Below are positions 43,020-51,989 of a stretch of DNA of 64,000 nucleotides, piece after piece. The position numbers were made by a program, and so were the translations under genes. The first letter of the stretch is position 1, and each line of letters starts with the position of its first letter. Source of the DNA: G965240365 sp965240365. GTDB lineage: Bacteria; Pseudomonadota; Gammaproteobacteria; Eutrophobiales; Eutrophobiaceae. The stretch spans positions 2,604,001 through 2,668,000 of the forward strand of contig OZ251218.1 in assembly GCA_965240365.1 (NCBI GenBank), in the 5' to 3' direction. A model generated the notes under the pieces. The model was given only the letters and a program-made list of their open reading frames with translations, was not told where the DNA came from and did not search any database.

Positions 43020-43322
43020 GGCTCTTTTGAGTTCCGAGTGGGTTAAGTCGCATGTGGATTGAGTGTGCAGAAAATAGCATGAGCCTGTCTGCGGCAGGCA
43101 GGCCGGAATGATGTAAAGCCGGAACGACACCCCCTCGTCATTCCAGCGAAAGCTGGAATCCAGTGGTTGATACAATACATTCCCGCATAAGCGGGAATGA
43201 CCATCTGAATACCTCATTCCAACCGACCCCGCTGAGTTACCTGTCACCCCGCTACCTGCCTGCAGCAGGCAGGCCTGCCTCCGGCAGACGTGGATTCCAG
43301 CTTTCGCTGGAATGACAACGGG
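43020..43322. mobile_element. Truncated MITE copy
   Basis: About 300 bp match the first three quarters of the 47297-47703 MITE, starting GGCTCTTTTGAGTTCCGAGT. The match stops at the inner GGATTCCAGCTTTCGCTGGA repeat, after which unrelated sequence follows, so the far terminal repeat and target duplication are gone. Recombination at the inner repeat is the likely cause. It carries the 19-nt palindrome at 43255-43273. Confidence 0.75.
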
Positions 43323-43444
43323 GGCTGTTGGTTGTTCTTTTGCTTGCCTTCGCTGTGATGGCCAGGGTGGGTATTTGTTATTATTTCGCTTTCGCCGGCC
43401 TGCAACGGGCAGGCTGGAATGACGGGTAACGGGCGGACTGCCGC

Positions 43445-43472
43445 TTGCCGTGGCCGGACTTCGGCTTATAAT
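43445..43472 (+). promoter_or_regulatory. Probable sigma-70 promoter of guaB
   Basis: TTGCCG (43445-43450), a 16-bp spacer, then a perfect TATAAT (43467-43472). The guaB start codon lies 34 bp downstream, with a GGAGG at 43474-43478 that seems too far upstream to be the ribosome binding site. Confidence 0.5.
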
Positions 43473-43506
43473 AGGAGGTTATTTTTAACCAACAGCCGCG
43501 CCTGCC

Positions 43507-44967
43507 ATGAATATTATCGAACAAGCCCTGACCTTTGATGATGTGTTACTCGTGCCGGATTATTCCGGGGTTTTGCCGGGCGAGGTCTCTGTGCAAACCG
43601 TGTTGACGCGGGAAATCAGCCTGAATATCCCGGTGGTCTCGGCCGCGATGGATACCGTCACGGAATCGGGCCTGGCCATCGCTATGGCGCAGGCCGGCGG
43701 GATAGGCATTATCCACAAGAATATGCCCCCCGAAATGCAGGCTAAAAACGTGCGGCGGGTCAAGAAATACGAAAGCGGCGTGATCAAGGAACCGCTGACC
43801 GTGGGGCCTTATACCAGCATCCGGGAGGTCATCGAACTGACCCGTGAGAAAAATATCTCCGGGGTGCCCGTGGTCGAAGACGACAGGCTGGTCGGCATCG
43901 TCACGAGCCGCGATTTACGCTTTGAAAAGAAGCTGGACGATCCCGTGCGCAATATTATGACCCGCCAGGACAAACTGGTGACGGTCAGGGAAGACGCGGG
44001 CAAGGATGAAGTGCGCGAATTGCTGCACCGGCATCGGATTGAAAAAATACTGGTCGTCAACGACAAATTTCAGCTTGTGGGTCTGGTCACGGTAAAGGAT
44101 ATACAGAAGGCCTCCGAATATCCCAACGCCTGCCTGGATTCGTCCGAGCGGTTGCGGGTCGGCGCCGCGGTGGGGGTGGGAAACGCCGCTATGGAGCGGG
44201 TCGAGCAACTGGTCGAGGCGAATGTGGATGTGCTGGTGGTTGACACGGCCCACGGCCATTCCAGCGGGGTGTTGGCGATGGTCAAACGGATCAAGACCGA
44301 ATTCAGGGACACCCAGGTGATCGGCGGCAATGTCGCCACCGCCGAGGCCGCGCTGGCCCTGGCGGAAAGCGGCGCGGACGCGGTCAAGGTGGGCATCGGC
44401 CCCGGCTCAATCTGCACCACCCGCATCGTCAGCGGCGTCGGGATGCCGCAGATTACGGCCGTGGCCAACGTGGCCAGGGCGTTGCGGGCGAAGGGTCTGC
44501 CCTTGATTTCAGACGGCGGCATCCGGTTCTCGGGCGATATTGCCAAGGCGCTGGCGGCGGGCGCGCATAGCGCCATGCTCGGCGGTTTGTTTGCCGGCAC
44601 CGAAGAGGCCCCGGGCGAGGTCGAACTTTATCAGGGGCGCTCCTATAAATCCTATCGCGGCATGGGCTCGCTGGCGGCCATGTCACAACAACATGGCTCT
44701 CCCGACCGTTATTTTCAGGAGCATGACGCCATCGAAAAACTGGTGCCGGAAGGCATCGAGGGCCGGGTGCCCTACAAGGGCGCGCTGGCCGCAATCCTGC
44801 ATCAACTGGTGGGCGGCGTGCGCGCGGCAATGGGTTATACCGGCTGCGCCAGCCTTGAAATACTGCGGGAAAAGGCAAAATTCGTGCGCCTGACCAGCGC
44901 CGGATTCAAGGAAAGCCATGTGCATGATGTCACCATTACCAAGGAACCGCCCAATTACCGGGTGTGA
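43507..44967 (+). CDS. guaB: Inosine-5'-monophosphate dehydrogenase
   Basis: GuaB oxidises IMP to XMP, the first committed step to GMP. The 486-residue product has EQALTFDDVLLVP at the start, two CBS domains at about residues 95-205 (MTRQDKLVTVREDAGKDEV), the active-site cysteine in KVGIGPGSICTTRIV, and the flap region RGMGSLAAMSQQHGSPDRYF. It is followed by guaA after 105 bp that contain a palindromic repeat. Confidence 0.97.
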   Translation: MNIIEQALTFDDVLLVPDYSGVLPGEVSVQTVLTREISLNIPVVSAAMDTVTESGLAIAMAQAGGIGIIHKNMPPEMQAKNVRRVKKYESGVIKEPLTVGPYTSIREVIELTREKNISGVPVVEDDRLVGIVTSRDLRFEKKLDDPVRNIMTRQDKLVTVREDAGKDEVRELLHRHRIEKILVVNDKFQLVGLVTVKDIQKASEYPNACLDSSERLRVGAAVGVGNAAMERVEQLVEANVDVLVVDTAHGHSSGVLAMVKRIKTEFRDTQVIGGNVATAEAALALAESGADAVKVGIGPGSICTTRIVSGVGMPQITAVANVARALRAKGLPLISDGGIRFSGDIAKALAAGAHSAMLGGLFAGTEEAPGEVELYQGRSYKSYRGMGSLAAMSQQHGSPDRYFQEHDAIEKLVPEGIEGRVPYKGALAAILHQLVGGVRAAMGYTGCASLEILREKAKFVRLTSAGFKESHVHDVTITKEPPNYRV

Positions 44968-44973
44968 CGCTTG

Positions 44974-45002
44974 AGGAAACTCTGATTTAATCAGAGTTTC
45001 CT
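44974..45002. repeat. Perfect 29-nt palindrome between guaB and guaA
   Basis: AGGAAACTCTGATT, T, AATCAGAGTTTCCT. The arms are identical to those at 23756-23784. As RNA it would form a 14-bp stem within the guaBA transcript and could modulate relative guaA expression, though it lacks a U-run. Confidence 0.85.
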
Positions 45003-45072
45003 GCCTGCCGCGGGCAGCGGTGGATTATCCCGACAGACTTGCCAGGGTTTCCCTGAACATTCAAACAGACCC

Positions 45073-46647
45073 ATGACCGATATACATTCTGAACGCATCC
45101 TGATCCTGGATTTCGGATCACAATACACGCAACTCATCGCCCGCCGCGTGCGCGAGGCCGGGGTTTACTGTGAAATTCATGCCTTTGATATGCCTGAACA
45201 GGCGCTCAGGGACTTCAGGCCCAATGCCATTATTCTCTCCGGCGGGCCGGAGTCCGCGGCCGGGCACAATGGATATCGCGCGCCGGATGGCGTGTTTGAC
45301 CTGGGCCTGCCCGTGCTGGGTATCTGCTACGGCATGCAGATCATGGCGGCGCAACTGGGCGGACAGGTGAACCAGTCCGGGCTGCGCGAGTTTGGTTATG
45401 CAAAGATCAGGGCGCGCGGTCATTCCGGCCTGCTCAAGAATATACAGGACGAGCGCAATGCCGAGGGACATGGCTTGCTGGATGTCTGGATGAGTCATGG
45501 CGATCGGGTCGAAGCCCTGCCGCCCGGCTTTAAAGTCATTGCCTCAAGCGCTAACGCGCCGATCGCCGGCATGGCCGATGAGGCGCGCAAACTTTACGGG
45601 CTGCAATTTCACCCCGAAGTCACCCATACCCGCCAGGGCCAGGCTATCCTGCAACGCTTTCTGTACGACCTCGCCGGCTGTCATGCGCTCTGGACCACCA
45701 AAAATATTGCCACGGACGCCATAGCGCGGCTTAAACGGCAGATCGGCGCCGACAAGGTATTGCTGGCCTTGTCCGGCGGGGTCGATTCCTCGGTGGTGGC
45801 TGCCCTGTTGCATGAGGCGATAGGGGATCAACTGACCTGCGTCTTCGTCGATAATGGCCTGCTGCGTTTGCATGAAGGCGATCAAGTCATGCAGACCTTT
45901 GCCGAACACATGGGCATTGAGGTTATTCGGATCAACGCCGGGCCGCGTTTTCTTGCCAGGTTAAAAGGCATTACAGAGCCGGAAGAAAAACGCGGGATCA
46001 TCGGCCGTGAATTCATTCATATCTTTGAAGAACACGCGGATGACTTTGCCGGGATAAAATGGCTGGCGCAGGGCACGATTTATCCCGATGTGATCGAATC
46101 GGCCGCAGCCGGGACCCAAAAGGCCGCGGTGATTAAATCCCATCATAATGTCGGCGGCCTGCCCGCCACAATGAAGATGGCGCTCATTGAACCCCTGCGC
46201 GAACTCTTTAAAGACGAGGTCCGCAAGCTCGGCCTCGAACTCGGTTTGCCGAAAACAATGGTCTATCGCCACCCTTTCCCGGGGCCGGGCCTCGGCGTAA
46301 GAATCCTTGGCGAAGTCAAACAGGAATATCTGGATCTGCTCCGCCAGGCGGATCATATCTTCATTGAAGAACTGCGCAAACACAAGCTGTACGATGAAGT
46401 CAGCCAGGCCTTCTGCGTCTTTCTGCCGGTCAAGTCAGTCGGCGTGATGGGCGACGCGCGTCAATACGATTACGTGGTTGCGCTCCGCGCCGTCATCACC
46501 GTCGATTTTATGACCGCCCACTGGGCCGAACTCCCCCATGACTTCCTCGGAAAAGTCTCCGCCCGCATCATCAATGAAGTCGATGGCATCGCGCGCGTGA
46601 CCTACGATATATCCGGCAAGCCGCCGGCGACGATTGAGTGGGAGTAA
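45073..46647 (+). CDS. guaA: GMP synthase (glutamine-hydrolysing)
   Basis: GuaA converts XMP to GMP using glutamine ammonia. The 524-residue product (525 in E. coli) has the class I amidotransferase triad (GICYGMQ nucleophile cysteine, FHPEVTH), the PP-loop LSGGVDSSVVAALL, and the dimerisation domain ending GIARVTYDISGKPPATIEWE. Together with guaB it forms the guanine nucleotide operon. Confidence 0.97.
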   Translation: MTDIHSERILILDFGSQYTQLIARRVREAGVYCEIHAFDMPEQALRDFRPNAIILSGGPESAAGHNGYRAPDGVFDLGLPVLGICYGMQIMAAQLGGQVNQSGLREFGYAKIRARGHSGLLKNIQDERNAEGHGLLDVWMSHGDRVEALPPGFKVIASSANAPIAGMADEARKLYGLQFHPEVTHTRQGQAILQRFLYDLAGCHALWTTKNIATDAIARLKRQIGADKVLLALSGGVDSSVVAALLHEAIGDQLTCVFVDNGLLRLHEGDQVMQTFAEHMGIEVIRINAGPRFLARLKGITEPEEKRGIIGREFIHIFEEHADDFAGIKWLAQGTIYPDVIESAAAGTQKAAVIKSHHNVGGLPATMKMALIEPLRELFKDEVRKLGLELGLPKTMVYRHPFPGPGLGVRILGEVKQEYLDLLRQADHIFIEELRKHKLYDEVSQAFCVFLPVKSVGVMGDARQYDYVVALRAVITVDFMTAHWAELPHDFLGKVSARIINEVDGIARVTYDISGKPPATIEWE

Positions 46648-46670
46648 GCGGAATTCCTAACACATGAATA

Positions 46671-46940
46671 TCACAAAGCGACAACAAGATAACCGATTCC
46701 TTGCCCCATGAGTTCGTTGCTTTCGATGAAGCGCAACGCCTCCGTGGGTGAAACGACCGGCGACTGCGGAATATCATTGAGCAATTTGAGTACTTCGTCG
46801 CGTTTGCGTAAATTTCCGCATGCCAGTTCACCAGTGACAAAGGGGTGTGCCAACACCTGACTACGGTCAAGCAAATCAACAAGCCGGGTATCCCCGTAAC
46901 GCAGATGATCGATCCAGATCGAGGTATCGACCAGGATCAT
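46671..46940 (-). pseudogene. VapC-like PIN toxin, 3' end lost
   Basis: The 89-residue frame begins MILVDTSIWIDHLRYGDTRL, with the first PIN aspartate in LVDTS and the conserved glutamate in FVTGELACGNL. It continues to IESNELMGQGIGY, then ends VVAL. PIN toxins normally continue DAHLLA..W T.D to about 130 residues, carrying the remaining acidic ligands, which are missing here. The stop lies 24 bp from the end of guaA, so the loss probably came with rearrangement at that junction. Its ATG overlaps the VapB stop (ATGA). Confidence 0.75.
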
Positions 46941-47074
46941 TTTGCAGGATCGGGCCGGTGTCGAGGTATTGGTTTCAGTTGTGGCTCACTGCCTCCCAGT
47001 CGCGCCAATCGGCGCGCGATCTCTCGCTCGATCAGGGCGCGCAACCCCTCTTGAACGTCAGTCATTCCTTCCAT
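46937..47074 (-). pseudogene. VapB-like antitoxin, N-terminal part missing
   Basis: A 45-codon frame reads MEGMTDVQEGLRALIEREIA then RRLARLGGSEPQLKPIPRHR and PDPAK. This is the helical neck and toxin-binding tail of a VapB antitoxin. The usual N-terminal ribbon-helix-helix strand (MRTT..IDD..) is absent, and a TAA lies just upstream in frame. Overlap with vapC is kept. Without the DNA-binding strand autoregulation would be lost. Confidence 0.6.
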
Positions 47075-47296
47075 CAAAAGGCATAATTAATAGCGTTATA
47101 TGATGCTATATTGGCTGTGCTGATTGTGCAAGGGTCGTTTAATAGCGCCTGAGTTGCTTGTGTATAGAGCAATACGGGAACCTGTTACTTTCCGCTTTAG
47201 TCGGATCATACTCGACAAACACGGTGTCATTTAAAAATGAAGGAAAAAATATACCAACTGACTCATCGATCCTACGGTAGTTAAATTAAGAAAAAA

Positions 47297-47703
47297 GGCT
47301 CTTTTGAGTTCCGAGTGGTTTAAGCCGCATGTGGATTGAGTGTGCAGAAAATGGCATGAGTCTGTCTGCGGCAGGCAGGCCGGAATGACGTAAAGCCGGA
47401 ACAACACCCCATCGTCATTCCAGCGAAAGCTGGAATCCAGTGGTTGATACAATACATTCCCGCATAAGCGGGAATGACCATCTGAATGCATCATGCCAAC
47501 CGACCCCGCTGAGTTACCTGCCTCCCCGCTACCTGCCTGCAGCAGGCAGGCCTGCCTCCGGCAGGCGTGGATTCCAGCTTTCGCTGGAATGACGAAACTG
47601 TTGTCATTTTGGCCTACCTGCTGCCCGCAGGCCGTCTTCGTTCTGTCCTGGTCATCAATTAAGCCAGAATTATTGCATTACCCACTCAGATTTTAAAAGA
47701 GGC
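47297..47703. mobile_element. MITE, 407 bp, copy B, with 8-bp target duplication
   Basis: Full-length copy with ends GGCTCTTTTGAGTTCCGAGT and the complement of GCCTCTTTTAAAATCTGAGT. It is flanked by a perfect AGAAAAAA direct repeat (47289-47296 and 47704-47711). It has exactly the same length as copy A at 17872-18278, in the opposite orientation. It contains the 19-nt palindrome (47532-47550) and inverted GTCATTCCAGC repeats but no coding capacity. Confidence 0.87.
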
Positions 47704-47786
47704 AGAAAAAAGAACAAGATTATTATGACTGAAAGCGCATTGGAAAACCTGAGCAAAATAGATGCAGATAAGAAATGAGGGCCTAA

Positions 47787-48992
47787 TCATACGCTCATAA
47801 CAATCGACTCGGAATCCATTTCACACCAGGGCAAAACAGAGACATCGGAACGTGTTTGGCGCGTGCCACCGCCATAAATCAGCCATGCCTGGCCGGTGGT
47901 TTCACCGGCCAGTTTTCGCCAGAAATCCAGCCCCTTGAAGTAATCCCTGTTAATAGTTTGCCCGGATTTGATCTCCAGCGGCGACAAATGGGCGCCCTGG
48001 TCAATGAGCAGGTCTATCTCGTGTCCCGAGCGATCACGCCAGAAGTAAAGGTTCGAGCTTTCACCGGCGTTATAGCGGGCCTTGAGCAATTCGCCTATCA
48101 CCCAGGTTTCGAATAATGCGCCGCGTTGAACGTGAGTAGTCAATTGTGCGTTGTTCTGGATGCCGAGTAGCCAGGCCGCGAGACCGGTATCCAGAAAATA
48201 CAGTTTGGGGGTTTTGACCAGCCGCTTGTTAAAATTCCGGTGATGCGGTGGCAGCAGATGCACGATATAACTCGCTTCCAATACGGATATCCAGGCTTTG
48301 GCCGTGTTATGCGTAATACCGCAGTCGCCTGCCAGCGAAGAAAGATTGAGCAGTTGTCCGGTCCGGCCCGCGCACAATTTTAAGAAGCGTTGAAAGGCTC
48401 GCAAGTCCTGTACTTTGATCAATTGACGCACGTCTCGTTCCAGGTAAGTGCGCACATAGTTTCCATACCACAGATGCGGTTCAAGTCCGCGGTCGAAGAT
48501 GGGCGGAAAGGCGCCATCAAAAAGTACCTTATCGAGGCTGCGGCCCACTTTTTCAGCGCGCCGTAACTCATCGTAGGTCATGGGTAACAGGGTCAGTAAT
48601 GCCGCCCGGCCGGCCAGGCTCTGTGTGATACCCGATAACAGGCCGAACTGCTGGGAGCCCGTGAGGATAAATTCGCCGGGGCGTTGCCTTTCATCGACAT
48701 GTGTCTGAAGGTAGGAAAACAACTCGGGACAACGCTGCGCCTCATCCAGGATGGCGCCCTCGCTGAACCGGCGCAAAAAGCCGCGCGGGTCCGTTTGCGC
48801 AAATTCCCTCTGGTCGAGGTCTTCAAGCGATACATAAGGATGATCGGGAAAGGCATGACGTACCAGGGTGGACTTGCCGGATTGACGCGGACCCGTGACC
48901 ACCAGCACCGGGTAGCCGCGGGCGAAATGTTTCAGTCTGGATTCCGCGTTGCGGGGGATGTAGGTCACGGTGGATTTCTGCTGGCTTGCCAT
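47787..48992 (-). CDS. AAA ATPase with DUF4143 C-terminal domain
   Basis: The 401-residue product has Walker A GPRQSGKST near residue 35, Walker B AILDEAQRCPELF, the sensor LTGSQQFGLL, a winged-helix middle (AGDCGITHNTAKAWISVLEA) and a DUF4143 end. The end carries GHEIDLLI..HLSPLEIKSG, which looks like a PD-(D/E)xK nuclease core. Such proteins are widespread, often strain-specific and found next to toxin-antitoxin and defence genes; their role is unknown. It starts 42 bp downstream of an antitoxin remnant on the same strand. Confidence 0.85.
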   Translation of the reverse strand: MASQQKSTVTYIPRNAESRLKHFARGYPVLVVTGPRQSGKSTLVRHAFPDHPYVSLEDLDQREFAQTDPRGFLRRFSEGAILDEAQRCPELFSYLQTHVDERQRPGEFILTGSQQFGLLSGITQSLAGRAALLTLLPMTYDELRRAEKVGRSLDKVLFDGAFPPIFDRGLEPHLWYGNYVRTYLERDVRQLIKVQDLRAFQRFLKLCAGRTGQLLNLSSLAGDCGITHNTAKAWISVLEASYIVHLLPPHHRNFNKRLVKTPKLYFLDTGLAAWLLGIQNNAQLTTHVQRGALFETWVIGELLKARYNAGESSNLYFWRDRSGHEIDLLIDQGAHLSPLEIKSGQTINRDYFKGLDFWRKLAGETTGQAWLIYGGGTRQTRSDVSVLPWCEMDSESIVMSV

Positions 48993-49034
48993 GACTGTAT
49001 TATGGGATTTTTCGGCTAATTGTCAATGTGATTC

Positions 49035-49190
49035 TCAATTAGCCGATAAGCTCTTTGCCATTAGTTTTAGCAATAATGCTTCGAAAAAGGCACGATGTTC
49101 GGCTTTAGCACTTCAACCATGCAGAGCCGTGCATTGTTTAAGCGCATCGACGATAGGCTTTGCCAGATTTCTAATTACGAGATTCATCAT
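49035..49190 (-). pseudogene. FitA-like (Arc-type RHH) antitoxin with internal stop
   Basis: The frame reads MMNLVIRNLAKPIVDALKQC, TALHG, stop, SAKAEHRAFFEALLLKLMAK, SLSAN. FitA-type antitoxins start MANLVVRNI..ALVKALK and continue HGRSAEAEHR, so the TGA replaces an expected arginine codon (CGA). No partner toxin follows; the AAA/DUF4143 gene lies in that place. This is a dead toxin-antitoxin remnant. Confidence 0.6.
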
Positions 49191-49461
49191 ACTATTATCC
49201 TCAATTTATTCAGGATACGTGTATTTCTTCTTAGGTATCAAAATATTTTCCTATTTGTTACAGTGTCAGCCGATTTTTTTAGCTTATTAAGCCGGCAATT
49301 AAATACAGTGGATTTAATAGCTCAGCATAGGGATGTACTGCCATAGATGTAGTTCATGAATCTTAAAAAAAGCAAGCAATTCCAAGCAATTACTAAATTA
49401 ATAGCTTTTGCTTAATAAGCATGAGTTTGTGAACATCCTAATTGCTGTATTTGTTAAATAT
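49191..49461. other. AT-rich gap, no gene seen
   Basis: About 270 bp of AT-rich sequence between the antitoxin remnant and the frameshifted membrane protein gene. No credible ORF or repeat was seen. Confidence 0.4.
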
Positions 49462-50069
49462 CTATTGTAATGGGGTATTTTTTGGAAGACGCAAATAATT
49501 TTTTTCTGCGATCGTAATTAAATTTTTATTAAAAGCATTATAATCTTCGGTATTTCTGATCTGATAGAAATTAGAAACGAGTTTGTTATACTCATTGCTA
49601 GATAAATATGGCTTAACAATATCTAATGATCTCATAGAGTATGTAATAACTCTATTAGTATAACTAATCTTTGATATTATAAACAAGCATGAAATCGTAA
49701 CTATTAGAGTTAAAATTTTAAGAAAAATGATACTGTTTTTTTTTGCTATAAGAATATCAGTTTTCTTATCAATTTTAGTTTTATCTATTTTTTCTCTGAA
49801 TATTTTTTGAGGATTAATAAATAAAGAAACGGTAGTGTTATTACAAAGATGATATATAACTGGAGAGAGTAGATATCATGAAAACCTAATGATGCAGTTT
49901 CATATATTCTATCCTTGTATGATTTAAAGATTAAATTTACGAATTCGACTGAAAGATCAATGAGAGAATCCATGAATTTAGATAAAAACCTTTCCCAAAG
50001 ACCGCTGCCAATAGCGCCAAGAAAAATAGTTCCAAGGACGCCTAGTAACATTTTTACCCAGTTTTTCAT
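49462..50069 (-). CDS. Membrane protein split by a frameshift at an A6 run
   Basis: Two adjacent frames together make one protein. The first (50069 to 49785, 94 aa) starts MKNWVKMLLGVLGTIFLGAI, has two hydrophobic segments and ends YSEKK at a stop. The second continues from the same point as IDKTKIDKKTDILIAKKNSI, then a third membrane helix (LKILTLIVTISCLFIIS), and ends AEKNYLRLPKNTPLQ. They join at a run of six A just before the first stop; a -1 shift restores one frame of about 200 residues. Unrecognised family; strongly AT-rich. Sequence error, pseudogene and programmed frameshift are all possible. Confidence 0.5.
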
Positions 50070-50319
50070 ACTTGCTCCTCTTGCATTTAATAGATATTCG
50101 ACCTTTTTGAAAGTATTAAAAGATGATCTTCTAATTTTTTTCTTTGATAAAAGGCCGATATAGATATTTGAAATAATTGTGAAAATGGATTCATTTTTTT
50201 ATGCTCCGAGTTAGCAGACAATTAGCCTGAAGTACGGGCTGTAGAATCATCACAACTTAGGCGGAGCGTCAACAACTTTTTAATAAAGAATTTTAAAACA
50301 GATAAATCTTTCTTCTTCA

Positions 50320-50481
50320 ATGAAATCTCAGCGTTTATGGCGGTTCGCTGCTATAGCAAGTGTACTATCCGTGTGTCTATTTGCTGGATTAAGTGCTACC
50401 CGTGGCAGTAACATAGCAAGTGGCGGCAGGCACGCCTTCCTCATAGAACAAACCCGAAATCTCCGCTGTTACAATGCTTAA
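50320..50481 (+). CDS. Possible short secreted peptide (53 aa)
   Basis: ATG at 50320 opens MKSQRLWRFAAIASVLSVCL followed by FAGLSATRGSN, which looks like a signal peptide, and ends CYNA. It could be a small exported peptide or the start of a gene truncated at its 3' end. The surrounding 50070-50717 has no other credible gene. Confidence 0.25.
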   Translation: MKSQRLWRFAAIASVLSVCLFAGLSATRGSNIASGGRHAFLIEQTRNLRCYNA

Positions 50482-50717
50482 ATTAGCATCGAAACACCGA
50501 TTTTAGCACTTTTATACCGGGAAAAATCACCACGATCCGGCTCGTTCCCGCGCCCAAGCTGACGAAAACAGGCAACGCCTGCACGGCAATCGATATTTCC
50601 CAAATCCGACCGTGCAAACCCGTAATCTACACCACAGCCACAAATTATACAAATACCCCAAAGTCAGTAATAATACCCCGTTCAACTCAATCGACAAGCA
50701 GGGAGTGACAACAAGCG

Positions 50718-51809
50718 ATGAATCATGCGGCCCATAGCGGCATCGTAAATTTTATCTGGGGTATCGCGGATGATGTGCTGCGCGATGTCTATGTGCGCGG
50801 CAAGTACCGCGATGTGATTTTGCCGATGACGGTGATTCGCCGGCTCGATGCCTTGCTGGAGCCGGGCAAGCAAGACGTTCTGGCGATGCGGGATCAACTG
50901 GACCAAGCGGGCGTTACACACCAGCACGCGATGCTCTGCCGGGCCGCGGGTCAGGCGTTTTACAACGTCTCGCCCTTTACCCTGCGCGACCTGAGAAGCC
51001 GCGCCAGGCAGCAGCAACTCAAGGCGGATTTTGAAGCCTATCTGGACGGCTTCTCGTCCAATGTTCAGGAGATTCTCGACAAGTTTAAATTCCGCAACCA
51101 GATCCCGACGTTGATCGAGGCCGACATCTTCGGCCATCTGATTGAAAAGTTCCTCGACAGCCGCGTCAATCTCAGCCCCAGGCCCGTTCGGGACGCGGAC
51201 GGCAATGAGTTGCTCCCGGCGCTCGACAATCATTCAATGGGCACCATCTTCGAGGAACTGATCCGCCGCTTTAACGAAGAAAACAACGAAGAGGCCGGCG
51301 AGCATTTCACGCCGCGGGATGTGGTGAAACTTATGGCCGACCTGATCTTTCTGCCGGTGGCCGACGACATCGAATTGGGCACGTACCTTGTTTACGACGG
51401 GGCCTGCGGCACGGGCGGCATGCTGACCGTGGCCGAGGAACGCCTGGCCGCTCTCGCCCGCGTTCATGGCAAAGAGGTTTCCATTCATCTCTACGGCCAG
51501 GAGGTGCAGCCGGAAACCTTTGCCATCGCCACGGCCGACCTGCTGCTCAAGGGCGAGGGGGCCGAGGCCGAGAACATGAAGTACGGTTCCACGCTCTCCG
51601 GCGATGCCTTTCCGGCGCAGGAGTTTGACTTTATGCTCTCCAACCCGCCCTACGGCAAAAGCTGGAAGACCGACCTGGAACGCCTGGGCGGCAAGGACGA
51701 CATCACGGACCCGCGCTTTGTCACCCGGCACGCCGGCGACCCGGACTACAAGATGATCACCCGCTCCTCGGACAGATAGCTTATGTTCCTGGTCAACAAA
51801 CTCGCCAAG
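50718..51809 (+). pseudogene. hsdM: Type I restriction methyltransferase subunit HsdM, 3' truncated
   Basis: HsdM is the N6-adenine methyltransferase subunit of type I R-M enzymes. The 353-residue open part has the N-terminal helical domain (NFIWGIADDVLRDVYVRGKY, VILPMTVIRRLDALL), the SAM motif VYDGACGTGGMLTVAEE and the catalytic NPPY in FMLSNPPYGKSW. A TAG at 51777 follows TRSSDR where homologues read TRSSDGQ. Downstream, LMFLVNKLAKMK is still hsdM-like up to about 51809, where homology ends abruptly at the start of an RHH gene. The rest of hsdM and all of hsdS are missing. Confidence 0.85.
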
Positions 51810-51989
51810 ATGAAAGACTCAGGACTGCGCATCAGGGTCGCGCGTCAACTCCGCGAGAAGTTCTTCGAACTCTGCCGCGAGCAGGACAGGCCCGCTTCCC
51901 AGGTAATCCGGGAGTTCATGCGTGAATATATCGAGCGCAACGAACAGATCATAGCCAACGACAAAGGACGAAACCTTGAACGCCGTTGA
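51810..51989 (+). CDS. Ribbon-helix-helix (CopG/Arc-like) regulator
   Basis: From ATG 51810 the 59-residue product reads MKDSGLRIRVARQLREKFFE, LCREQDRPASQVIREFMREY, IERNEQ and a charged tail. A short strand (LRIRVA) and two helices (RQLREKFFELCREQ, PASQVIREFMREYIERN) fit a ribbon-helix-helix DNA-binding protein. It is fused in frame to the hsdM remnant and overlaps the methyltransferase start by 14 bp. It probably autoregulates the operon. Confidence 0.6.
   Translation: MKDSGLRIRVARQLREKFFELCREQDRPASQVIREFMREYIERNEQIIANDKGRNLERR

Noticed and set aside
46571..46882. Frame opposite guaA as a continuation of vapC
   Set aside because: Shifting frame at the vapC end does not restore the DAHLLA..W-T-D segment of PIN toxins, so a simple frameshift does not explain the truncation.
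47725..47778. 17-codon ORF after MITE copy B (MTESALENLSKIDADKK)
   Set aside because: Too short and without context; cannot be told from chance.
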